A DNA stretch of 5,369 bases from Nitratifractor sp. (GTDB taxonomy: Bacteria; Campylobacterota; Campylobacteria; Campylobacterales; Sulfurovaceae): contig WFYP01000266.1 of assembly GCA_015490055.1 (NCBI GenBank), positions 1 through 5,369 of the forward strand. The letters run 5' to 3'. The notes below the pieces were generated by a model that was not told where the DNA came from, did no database searches, and worked only from the letters and a program-made list of their open reading frames with translations. Of the stretch, positions 1 to 5,275 are shown one piece after another (positions within the stretch are counted from its first letter, which is position 1; every line of letters starts with the position of its first letter). A program made the translations under genes and the position numbers.

Positions 1-30
1 TCATAAGTTCGAGTCTTATAGCGACCACCA
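1..30 (+). tRNA. 3' end of a tRNA, probably tRNA-Val (partial)
   Basis: This is the last 30 bases of a tRNA whose 5' part lies outside the window. A T arm is visible: stem ATAAG at 3-7, loop TTCGAGT, stem CTTAT at 15-19. It is followed by a 3' acceptor strand AGCGACC (20-26), discriminator A, and an encoded CCA (28-30). The anticodon is not in the window. Valine is inferred from the acceptor strand, which would pair with GGTCGCT, and from the common Val-Asp tandem in Campylobacterota. Only 12 bases separate it from the next tRNA, so the two are probably processed from one transcript. Confidence 0.85.
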
Positions 31-42
31 TCATTATTATAT

Positions 43-119
43 GCGGTGGTAGTTCAGCTGGTTAGAATCCCTGCCTGTCACGCAGGGGGTCGCGAGTTCG
101 AGTCTCGTCCACCGCGCCA
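43..119 (+). tRNA. tRNA-Asp (anticodon GTC)
   Basis: This is a complete 77-base cloverleaf. The acceptor stem GCGGTGG (43-49) pairs with CCACCGC (109-115), followed by discriminator G116 and an encoded CCA at 117-119. The D stem is GTTC/GAAT (52-55 with 65-68, one G-T pair). The anticodon stem CCTGC/GCAGG (70-74 with 82-86) encloses a 7-base loop with anticodon GTC at 77-79, which reads aspartate codons. The T stem GCGAG/CTCGT (92-96 with 104-108) encloses TTCGAGT. The gene is far richer in G+C than its surroundings, as expected for a structural RNA. No clear terminator follows, and the convergent azlD-like gene ends only 11 bases away. Confidence 0.97.
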
Positions 120-130
120 GCAACTAATTT

Positions 131-460
131 TTATAATCCCAATAAATTAAATTTCAACACAAAAAATAGTAATAATCCTAAGAATACAACTAAAAGCATA
201 TTTAATCTAAGTATTCCTAATATAAACACGAAAATAGTAGCAATTAGATAGTTAATATCTGTATAACTAATCACTCCATTTTCGCTATATCTAAAAACAA
301 TAGGCACCCACAATGCTGTTAAAATAGCTTGCAGAGAGAAATTTAAAAACTCTCTTAACTCTTTTCCCGGATGATATTTAACAAATTTAGAGAAAAATGT
401 ATATCTGTTGATAAATGTAATAAAAGATAATATTATAATTAATACCCAAGTAGTATTCAT
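131..460 (-). CDS. azlD: AzlD family small membrane subunit of a branched-chain amino acid exporter
   Basis: This 109-residue hydrophobic protein has about four membrane segments (roughly residues 4-20, 42-57, 70-84 and 86-106). The segment ITFINRYTFF near residues 14-23 resembles the conserved TFxxRxxPF-like region of AzlD proteins, and the length is normal for that family. AzlD works with AzlC in the inner membrane to export branched-chain amino acids (the BrnE/BrnF pair in Corynebacterium is the characterised relative). The gene lies directly downstream of azlC with an ATGA overlap (457-460), so translation is probably coupled. A modest ribosome site reading TAAGG on the minus strand (468-472) sits 7 bases before the ATG. 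The substrate is inferred from the family and could be another amino acid. Confidence 0.87.
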   Translation of the reverse strand: MNTTWVLIIILSFITFINRYTFFSKFVKYHPGKELREFLNFSLQAILTALWVPIVFRYSENGVISYTDINYLIATIFVFILGILRLNMLLVVFLGLLLFFVLKFNLLGL

Positions 461-1155
461 TTAACAACCTTACTTACTAAATATCCACAAAGCATACCAA
501 TTAATGCCGATATTATTACATATGTGTCTGGATATAAGCTCTTAAAATATACTGAAGCTATACCACTAACTACTGTAGTTACAAGCATTGGTATAGATTT
601 TAAATGCTCTGCTGTAATTGCTACAAAGACTGCAACTATTGCAAAATCTAAGCCTAGCTTATCTAAATTATCAAACTTTTCACCCATTACAATGCCAATA
701 TATGTAGATATATTCCAAACAATATAAAACATAATACCAGCCCAAAGTGAATAGAGTTTTGAAAACTTTCCAGTTTTGAGCATATGGGCTTTAGTAACTG
801 CATACATCTCATCTGTTAGAAAAAAAGCTAGCGGTATTTTCCACTTAAGTGGCAACTTATAAACCTCTTTTCTTAAATCTATAGAGTAAAGTAGATGTCT
901 AGAACTTATAGCAAAAACTGAACCACTAATAGATAACGTACTTGCTCCACCAGATAGCAAAGTCATAGCAGAGAGCTGTGCTGCACCTGCAAATATAAAC
1001 AACGACATAGCTTGTGCTTGAAAAAGTGATAAACCTATATTAATAGCTATTGTTCCACTCAAAATACCCCAGGGAATTACAGCTAAAGCCAATGGTGATA
1101 TGTCTAAAGTAGCTTGTTTGATAATCTTATAATTGCTATTCAATCTATGCTCCAC
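457..1155 (-). CDS. azlC: AzlC family large membrane subunit of a branched-chain amino acid exporter
   Basis: This 232-residue polytopic inner-membrane protein carries several AzlC landmarks: PLALAVIPWGILSG (21-34), FAGAAQLSAM (55-64), SSRHLLYS (84-91) and FFLTDEMYAV (111-120). The length is typical of the family. With AzlD it is expected to export branched-chain amino acids. The chosen start is a GTG at 1153-1155. An in-frame TAA lies only three codons upstream, and no ATG is available in this frame before the conserved region. No clear Shine-Dalgarno sequence precedes the GTG; the DNA there is a run of seven T then six A on the coding strand. An ATG at 1181-1183 is one frame off and would join only if one base of that run were absent. 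The gene is divergent from znuA, sharing an 87-bp intergenic region. The family call is firm; the exact start is not. Confidence 0.9.
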   Translation of the reverse strand: MEHRLNSNYKIIKQATLDISPLALAVIPWGILSGTIAINIGLSLFQAQAMSLFIFAGAAQLSAMTLLSGGASTLSISGSVFAISSRHLLYSIDLRKEVYKLPLKWKIPLAFFLTDEMYAVTKAHMLKTGKFSKLYSLWAGIMFYIVWNISTYIGIVMGEKFDNLDKLGLDFAIVAVFVAITAEHLKSIPMLVTTVVSGIASVYFKSLYPDTYVIISALIGMLCGYLVSKVVK

Positions 1156-1207
1156 TATTTTTTAAAAAAATTTTATCCAACATATTACTTTTTAAGCTTA
1201 TTTATTA

Positions 1208-1216
1208 TGCTATAAT
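1208..1216 (+). promoter_or_regulatory. Extended -10 promoter of the znu operon
   Basis: TGC followed by a perfect TATAAT (1211-1216) forms an extended -10 element 26 bases before the znuA ATG. T-rich DNA lies upstream and there is no recognisable -35, which is the usual sigma-70 pattern in Campylobacterota. Transcription would start near 1222-1224, giving a leader of about 20 bases that contains the AAAGG ribosome site (1231-1235). Confidence 0.7.
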
Positions 1217-1242
1217 TACACAAAAAATAAAAAGGCTTATAA

Positions 1243-2064
1243 ATGAGAAAAATATATTTTTTTTTAATACTATTAACACTATCTGCTTTTGCAAAAATCA
1301 ATGTAGCTGTTAGTATTCCGCCACAAGCGTATATTTTAGAGCAAATTGCTCCAAATTTAGTAAATACCGAAGTTATTGTAAAACCTGGAAACTCACCGCA
1401 CACTTATGAACCTAAGCCTTCTCAAATGATGGCTTTAAGCAAGGCAAAAATATATTTTGCAATAGGTGTAGAGTTCGAAGATAGCTGGCTTCCTAAATTT
1501 AAAGCTCAAAACAGTAATTTACTAATTGTCCATACTGACAAAAATATAACAAAATTTCCAATAACAAGTGGAGAGGAGGCTGGAGAGTTAGACCCACATA
1601 TTTGGTTATCACCTAAAAACTTAAAAGTTATTGCAAAAAATATGGCAGATGCCTTAATAAAGATAGATGCCAATAATACAAAAGAGTATAAAGATAATTT
1701 AAATAAATTTATTATTAAATTAGACAAACTAGATAAAGAGATTAAAGAGAAACTATCTAAATTAAAAAATAGAAACTTCCTAATTTTTCACCCATCGTGG
1801 GGCTATTTTGCAAGAGATTATAACTTAAAGCAGATAGCAGTAGAGATAAAAGGTAAAGAGCCATCGGCTAGAGAGTTAATATCTGTTATTAAATTGGCTA
1901 AAAAAACTGGCGTAAAAGTTATATTTACACAACCTGAATTTTCTCAAAAGAGTGCTAATTTAATAGCTAAAGAGTTAGGTATTAAAGTTATAAAAGTATC
2001 ACCACTAAAAAAAGATATTATAAATAATATAAGCAACTTTGCAAATGTATTGGCAGGAGAGTAG
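1243..2064 (+). CDS. znuA: Periplasmic zinc (divalent metal) ABC transporter substrate-binding protein, ZnuA/TroA family
   Basis: This 273-residue secreted binding protein captures metal in the periplasm and passes it to the ZnuB permease. A signal peptide spans about residues 1-17, with cleavage probably after SAFA. There is no lipobox cysteine. Conserved cluster-9 binding-protein blocks are present: SIPPQAYILEQIAP (24-37), NSPHTYEPKPSQM (50-62), DPHIWLSPKN (117-126), IFHPSWGYFARDY (181-193) and VIFTQPEFS (226-234). The likely metal ligands are H53, H119 and H183. Three histidines favour zinc, because manganese/iron relatives such as PsaA have glutamate at the third position. The histidine-rich loop of enterobacterial ZnuA, which would lie before DPH, is absent. 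The start has AAAGG 7 bases upstream and an extended -10 before that. The gene heads a three-gene operon and its stop abuts the ATG of znuC. Zinc rather than manganese is inferred. Confidence 0.9.
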   Translation: MRKIYFFLILLTLSAFAKINVAVSIPPQAYILEQIAPNLVNTEVIVKPGNSPHTYEPKPSQMMALSKAKIYFAIGVEFEDSWLPKFKAQNSNLLIVHTDKNITKFPITSGEEAGELDPHIWLSPKNLKVIAKNMADALIKIDANNTKEYKDNLNKFIIKLDKLDKEIKEKLSKLKNRNFLIFHPSWGYFARDYNLKQIAVEIKGKEPSARELISVIKLAKKTGVKVIFTQPEFSQKSANLIAKELGIKVIKVSPLKKDIINNISNFANVLAGE

Positions 2065-2835
2065 ATGCAAAAAACTTTGCTAAAAGTAAAAGATTTATCA
2101 TTTAAATACGACAAAGAGTATGTATTAAAAGATATAAACTTTGAACTCTACGATAAAGACTTTTTTGCAATTACTGGTCCTAATGGTGGAGGTAAGTCCA
2201 CACTAATAAAACTGATTTTAAATATTTTAAAACCTCAAATTGGAACTATTGAATTAGATAACTCTATTAAAAGCTCTTTAGATATTGGTTATGTTCCACA
2301 AAATACAAATATAAATTTAGAGTTTCCAATATCTGTTTTAGATGTTACAATGATGGGCAATGGGGCTAAACACAAAACCCTAAAAAGATTACTTAATATT
2401 AACTATACAAATTTAGAGATTGAGTGTGCAAAAAGCTCTTTAGCAAAAGTTGGAATGCAAGTGGACTTAAATACCAAAATATCTAATCTCTCAGGTGGAC
2501 AGAGACAGAGAGTTATGATAGCAAGAGCTATCTGCTCACACCCAAAACTCTTAATACTAGACGAGCCAACATCTAGCATAGATATAGAGGGGCAAAAAGA
2601 GATATACAAACTATTAAAAGAGTTAAATAAAGATATTACAATACTTGTAGTAACGCACGATTTAACAGTAATTTCAAACTATGCAAATAGAGTTTTATAT
2701 GTAAACCAAGAGGGCTTTTTACACAACTTAAAGCAAGATAGATTTAGAGTAAACAAAGATGAACACTTCTGCGAAGTTGAACTAATGCAGATGCTAGGCA
2801 AGAATGGAGAAAATCTAATGGGAGAGCAAAACTAA
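2065..2835 (+). CDS. znuC: Zinc (divalent metal) ABC transporter ATP-binding protein, ZnuC-like
   Basis: This 256-residue cytoplasmic ATPase powers metal import through ZnuB. All the ABC motifs are intact: Walker A GPNGGGKST (38-46), Q-loop glutamine in VPQN (Q79), signature LSGGQRQR (142-149), Walker B LLILDEP (162-168) with catalytic E167, and the switch histidine in VVTHD (H198). The C-terminal tail after residue 216 is hydrophilic and contains HFCE (234-237); nothing visible shows that it binds metal. The ATG immediately follows the znuA stop, and an AGGAG (2055-2059) inside the end of znuA serves as ribosome site. The TAA stop overlaps the znuB ATG by one base. The closest functional reading comes from the operon, since ATPases of this type do not by themselves reveal which metal is moved. 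Confidence 0.92.
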   Translation: MQKTLLKVKDLSFKYDKEYVLKDINFELYDKDFFAITGPNGGGKSTLIKLILNILKPQIGTIELDNSIKSSLDIGYVPQNTNINLEFPISVLDVTMMGNGAKHKTLKRLLNINYTNLEIECAKSSLAKVGMQVDLNTKISNLSGGQRQRVMIARAICSHPKLLILDEPTSSIDIEGQKEIYKLLKELNKDITILVVTHDLTVISNYANRVLYVNQEGFLHNLKQDRFRVNKDEHFCEVELMQMLGKNGENLMGEQN

Positions 2836-3638
2836 TGATAGAAGCACTGCACTACACATTTATTCAAAATGCCCTACTTGCTGCAATTATGGTAAGTATT
2901 GTTGCTGGAATTATTGGCTCTTTAATTTTAGTAAACAAAATGACATTCTTAGCAGGTGGCATAGCACACAGCTCTTATGGTGGTATTGGTTTGGCAATAT
3001 ACTTTGGCTTACCAATATTTTTTGGGGCATCTATGTTTGCAGTTTTTAGTGCTATTATTATTGCTCTAATTAGCTTTAAACAACGCCATAGATTAGATAT
3101 ATTTATAGGATTAATTTGGGCTGTTGGTATGGCTATTGGTATTGTTTTTGTAGATTTAACTCCTGGATATAATGTAGATTTAATGAGTTATCTATTTGGC
3201 TCAATATTAGCAGTTAGCCAAGAAGATTTAATATTTATGGCTATACTTGTTGTAGTTGTCCTAATATTTATACACCGCTTCTACAAAGAGATACTCGCTG
3301 TTTCTTACGATAGCGAATATGCTACGCTTCGTGGAATTAATGCTAAGTTCTTCTTTACACTTATACTTATACTATCGGCTTTAACAGTTGTAGTAGCTAT
3401 TAAAGTTGTAGGTTTAATATTGGTAATTGCCCTAATGACAATGCCAACATATATAGCCGAACAAATTAGCAACTCTCTTTATGGTATGATGATAAAATCT
3501 GCAATAATTGCATCTGTTTTTACAGTAACTGGCTTAATAATAAGCTATCAATTCGATATTACATCAGGAGCAGCTATAATCTTAGTGGGGGCAACTGTAT
3601 TATCTATATTTACGATAATTAAAAAAATATTAGCATAA
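2835..3638 (+). CDS. znuB: Zinc (divalent metal) ABC transporter permease, ZnuB / ABC-3 family
   Basis: This 267-residue inner-membrane channel subunit has about eight hydrophobic segments, the first at roughly residues 12-34 and the last at 243-264. ABC-3 family landmarks are visible: the AGGIAHSSYGGIGL block (40-53), DLMSYLFGSILAVS (115-128), the cytoplasmic loop SYDSEYATLRGIN (157-169) likely to contact the ATPase, the VVGLILVIALMTMPT helix (191-205), and the C-terminal DITSGAAIILVGA (241-253). Length and order match ZnuB/MntB-type permeases. The ATG overlaps the znuC stop as TAATG, with GGGAG (2820-2824) upstream, so translation is probably coupled. No hairpin terminator follows, so some readthrough into the next gene at 3722 is possible. 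Confidence 0.92.
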   Translation: MIEALHYTFIQNALLAAIMVSIVAGIIGSLILVNKMTFLAGGIAHSSYGGIGLAIYFGLPIFFGASMFAVFSAIIIALISFKQRHRLDIFIGLIWAVGMAIGIVFVDLTPGYNVDLMSYLFGSILAVSQEDLIFMAILVVVVLIFIHRFYKEILAVSYDSEYATLRGINAKFFFTLILILSALTVVVAIKVVGLILVIALMTMPTYIAEQISNSLYGMMIKSAIIASVFTVTGLIISYQFDITSGAAIILVGATVLSIFTIIKKILA

Positions 3639-3681
3639 TACACCATTTATTCACACTACCTTCACTTTTGATTCACGCTTT
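3638..3681 (+). repeat. Four imperfect 11-bp direct repeats, candidate response-regulator operator
   Basis: Four head-to-tail units occur at exact 11-bp spacing: ATACACCATTT (3638), ATTCACACTAC (3649), CTTCACTTTTG (3660) and ATTCACGCTTT (3671). The core TTCAC is perfect in three units and TACAC in the first. The array starts at the last base of the znuB stop and ends about 5 bases before a -10 element, covering the place where a -35 would be. Tandem half-sites repeated every 11 bp, replacing the -35, are the layout bound by OmpR/PhoB-family response regulators. The regulator itself is not identifiable here. Confidence 0.55.
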
Positions 3682-3692
3682 TGGTATATAAT
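3682..3692 (+). promoter_or_regulatory. Extended -10 promoter of the secreted two-domain protein gene
   Basis: TGG followed by TATATAAT contains a perfect TATAAT at 3687-3692. The alternative hexamer TATATA at 3685-3690 would have TGG directly before it as an extended -10. Either gives a leader of about 25 bases before the ATG at 3722. The leader contains a strong AAGGAG ribosome site (3711-3716) 5 bases from the start. The 11-bp repeats lie directly upstream. Confidence 0.65.
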
Positions 3693-3721
3693 AGCGACAT
3701 AACAACTCAAAAGGAGACAAA

Positions 3722-4525
3722 ATGAAAAGAGTTTTATTAATAATTTCAGCATTAGCTGTTTCGGCATTTGGTTACAACTATAACGGTACTTGGATAAATA
3801 AGAGTACATCTAAATACAACGACCCAGTAGTTTTAAAAATAAGTGGAACAACAGTTGCACCATTTATAAAAAGGGGAGACGCTCGAGTAAAGTTAAAATC
3901 AAAAGATGCTACAAATACAGGTAACGGATTATATGAAGCTTGGGGCTTTGGGGCTAAAAACTTAGTTCTATATATTAAGCCAATAAATAGTAGTAAAATT
4001 AAAGTTTACGAAAAAAAGATAGATACAAATAGACATATTGTAATTAGTAGAAGTTTCATCTTTGCAAAAAGAGCTTCTGAATTAAAAACTATTAAACAAA
4101 GATATGTTGGTAACTGGAAAAGCACAGACGCATTTAGTGCAATTTCAAAATTAACTGTTAGATATGTAGATGGTAATATATATATAAGAGCTTGGAGAAA
4201 CACACCAAGAGGGCAAAAAGCATTAGGTTTGGCACAAGCTAAATATTATAACAACGCTTTACACATAACATGGTACAAAGGTAATTTAGTAGTAAATGCA
4301 AGTATAAAAGGGTTAAATTATAACTCACATATTAACAGATACAGAACGCTACAGTTAAATTTAAAAGCTAAAAATATAAATACAGGTTTAACAAATCGCC
4401 AAACTATTAATTTTACTAAGAACAAAATACATGTTGGTCGCCCAATTTATAGAAACGATAGACCAATTCACAAACACTTAAAAATTGGACCTGTAGATGT
4501 TAATCTACTAATAAATAGTTACTAA
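3722..4525 (+). CDS. Secreted basic protein of unknown function with two related beta-rich domains
   Basis: This 267-residue protein starts with a clear signal peptide (about 1-17, ending VSAFG) and has no other membrane segment, so it should be periplasmic or exported. The mature part looks like two tandem versions of one domain: residues 19-116 begin YNGTW and residues 127-233 begin YVGNW. Each then alternates short beta-like stretches, a glycine-containing turn and an aromatic stretch (LYEAWGFGAKNLVLYI in the first, LGLAQAKYYNNALHITWY in the second). Each ends in a strand of similar type (ISRSFIFAK, INFTK). The GxW opening is lipocalin-like in style, but no family assignment is made. The tail from 234 is basic and contains H237, H250 and H252. 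Lysine and arginine are abundant overall, so the protein is probably basic. It has its own promoter behind phased repeats and a strong ribosome site, suggesting regulated, possibly high expression. A role linked to the znu genes is possible but unsupported. Confidence 0.85.
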   Translation: MKRVLLIISALAVSAFGYNYNGTWINKSTSKYNDPVVLKISGTTVAPFIKRGDARVKLKSKDATNTGNGLYEAWGFGAKNLVLYIKPINSSKIKVYEKKIDTNRHIVISRSFIFAKRASELKTIKQRYVGNWKSTDAFSAISKLTVRYVDGNIYIRAWRNTPRGQKALGLAQAKYYNNALHITWYKGNLVVNASIKGLNYNSHINRYRTLQLNLKAKNINTGLTNRQTINFTKNKIHVGRPIYRNDRPIHKHLKIGPVDVNLLINSY

Positions 4526-4537
4526 TATCTTAATACC

Positions 4538-4560
4538 TACCCCAACTCCTCTTTGGGGTA
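4538..4560 (+). terminator. Hairpin after the secreted protein gene, possible terminator
   Basis: TACCCCAA (4538-4545) and TTGGGGTA (4553-4560) form a perfect 8-bp stem with a 7-base loop, 12 bases after the stop codon. It is not followed directly by a T tract; the nearest run of six T is at 4576-4581 and belongs to the next promoter region. It may act as a weak terminator or as an RNA 3'-end stabiliser. Confidence 0.5.
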
Positions 4561-4580
4561 TATAAATTCTCTCACTTTTT

Positions 4581-4589
4581 TGTTATAAT
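4581..4589 (+). promoter_or_regulatory. Extended -10 promoter of the small acidic protein gene
   Basis: TGT followed by a perfect TATAAT (4584-4589) comes after a run of six T, again without a clear -35. It lies 21 bases before the ATG at 4611. AAAGG (4599-4603) is the ribosome site, 7 bases from the start. The arrangement closely resembles that of znuA, where TATAATTACA also begins the element and AAAGG is 7 bases before the ATG. Confidence 0.65.
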
Positions 4590-4610
4590 TACAAGAAAAA
4601 AGGTTTATAT

Positions 4611-4913
4611 ATGTCGGAAAATAGAGCACTACTAACAATCGAAGCTGAGATAGAGTCTTTAGATGATGGTTTCATAATCAAAATAAAAAATAGTGAAACA
4701 GGTGAAAAATTAGAAGTAGATAATGTAAGAGACTACGCAGAGTATTTAGTAGAGAGTGTAAACAGCTCACTTTGTGATGATTTTATAGCCGTATGGAAAC
4801 CATCACCAAAAGCAAAAAGAGCCGATATAGACTTAATAGGTATGCAACTTGGAATGATGCAAAAGTGGATGGATGAGCAGTTAAATACAGAAGTTCAAGA
4901 GAGCCAACAATAA
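4611..4913 (+). CDS. Small acidic protein of unknown function
   Basis: This 100-residue soluble protein has no signal peptide or membrane segment and is not recognised. The first half looks beta-rich (LLTIEAEIESL, FIIKIKN) with a turn at DDG. The middle segment DNVRDYAEYLVESVNSSL (37-54) is probably helical. The C-terminal part from about 72 (DIDLIGMQLGMMQKWMDEQL) looks like an amphipathic helix with several methionines and a tryptophan. C55 is the only cysteine. The net charge is clearly negative. The start is supported by AAAGG 7 bases upstream and by the extended -10 before it. The gene appears to be transcribed alone, with a hairpin on its left and a convergent gene on its right. Codon use and a normal start signal argue that it is real; no function can be inferred. 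Confidence 0.82.
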   Translation: MSENRALLTIEAEIESLDDGFIIKIKNSETGEKLEVDNVRDYAEYLVESVNSSLCDDFIAVWKPSPKAKRADIDLIGMQLGMMQKWMDEQLNTEVQESQQ

Positions 4914-4931
4914 CTCTCTGGCTATCTTTTT
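4898..4931 (+). terminator. Candidate terminator between convergent genes
   Basis: AGAGAG (4898-4903) can pair with CTCTCT (4914-4919). Alternatively, AGCCA (4902-4906) can pair with TGGCT (4919-4923), which is followed after three bases by TTTTT at 4927-4931. The two stems are mutually exclusive because they share bases. The structure spans both stop codons of the convergent genes, which lie only 8 bases apart. The stems are short, so this is tentative. Confidence 0.4.
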
Positions 4932-5275
4932 AGTTTACTAAATATTACCACACCAACAATATCAGCCAAAATATCATACAAATCAAAAGTTCTTGATGGT
5001 ATGTAAATTTGGCTAAACTCCTCTAAAATAGCAAAAGTCAAAACCAAAACTGCACCAAGTTGAACACCTTTGATTTTTCTGTAAGATAATCCATAATTTA
5101 AAAGCATTGCCATAACTCCATAAAGAGTGGCGTGCCCTAATTTATCGCCATAAGGAATTGCCCCAACCCACCGCAGGGCAAAATTATAATTTGCATTGTC
5201 GGCTATAAATATAATTGAGCTTATGAATATAAAAAAGCCAAGAGGTGCTACTATTTTTAAAATATTACTTTTCAT
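4922..5275 (-). CDS. VanZ family membrane protein
   Basis: This 117-residue inner-membrane protein has about four hydrophobic segments (roughly 8-24, 48-62, 72-86 and 100-113). The VanZ-family signature is clear: GDKLGHATLYG (43-53), ILEEFSQIYIPSRTFDLYDILADIVGVVI (starting at 83), with the conserved D44, H48, E85/E86, Q89, P93, R95, D98 and D101. The length is normal for short stand-alone VanZ-like proteins. VanZ itself gives low-level teicoplanin resistance in enterococci, but the biochemical role of the wider family is unsettled, and resistance should not be assumed here. The ATG has AAAAAGG 6 bases upstream. It also overlaps the stop of an upstream partial gene as ATGA, so it is probably the second or later gene of an operon. 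Confidence 0.87.
   Translation of the reverse strand: MKSNILKIVAPLGFFIFISSIIFIADNANYNFALRWVGAIPYGDKLGHATLYGVMAMLLNYGLSYRKIKGVQLGAVLVLTFAILEEFSQIYIPSRTFDLYDILADIVGVVIFSKLKR

Noticed and set aside
1..119. tRNA genes as an attachment site for an integrated element.
   Set aside because: No integrase, no repeated tRNA 3' fragment elsewhere in the window and no composition shift beyond the tRNAs themselves.
524..727. Open frame on the plus strand inside azlC.
   Set aside because: It lies antisense to the conserved AzlC coding sequence, has no ribosome site and no recognisable protein character. It is a shadow of the real gene.
1193..1200. Palindrome TAAGCTTA upstream of the znuA -10, considered as a Zur or Fur operator.
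   Set aside because: Only 8 bp with no extension of symmetry, and it does not resemble a Zur or Fur box I know. A short AT-rich palindrome is expected by chance here.
1185..1403. Minus-strand open frame covering the znuA promoter and start.
   Set aside because: It is antisense to the znuA signal peptide and conserved N-terminal block, with no start signal. Chance opening.
3638..3681. The TTCAC repeats as a miniature CRISPR or an origin iteron array.
   Set aside because: The units are contiguous 11-mers without spacers and sit at a promoter position. No cas or replication initiator gene is near, so a regulator site explains them better.
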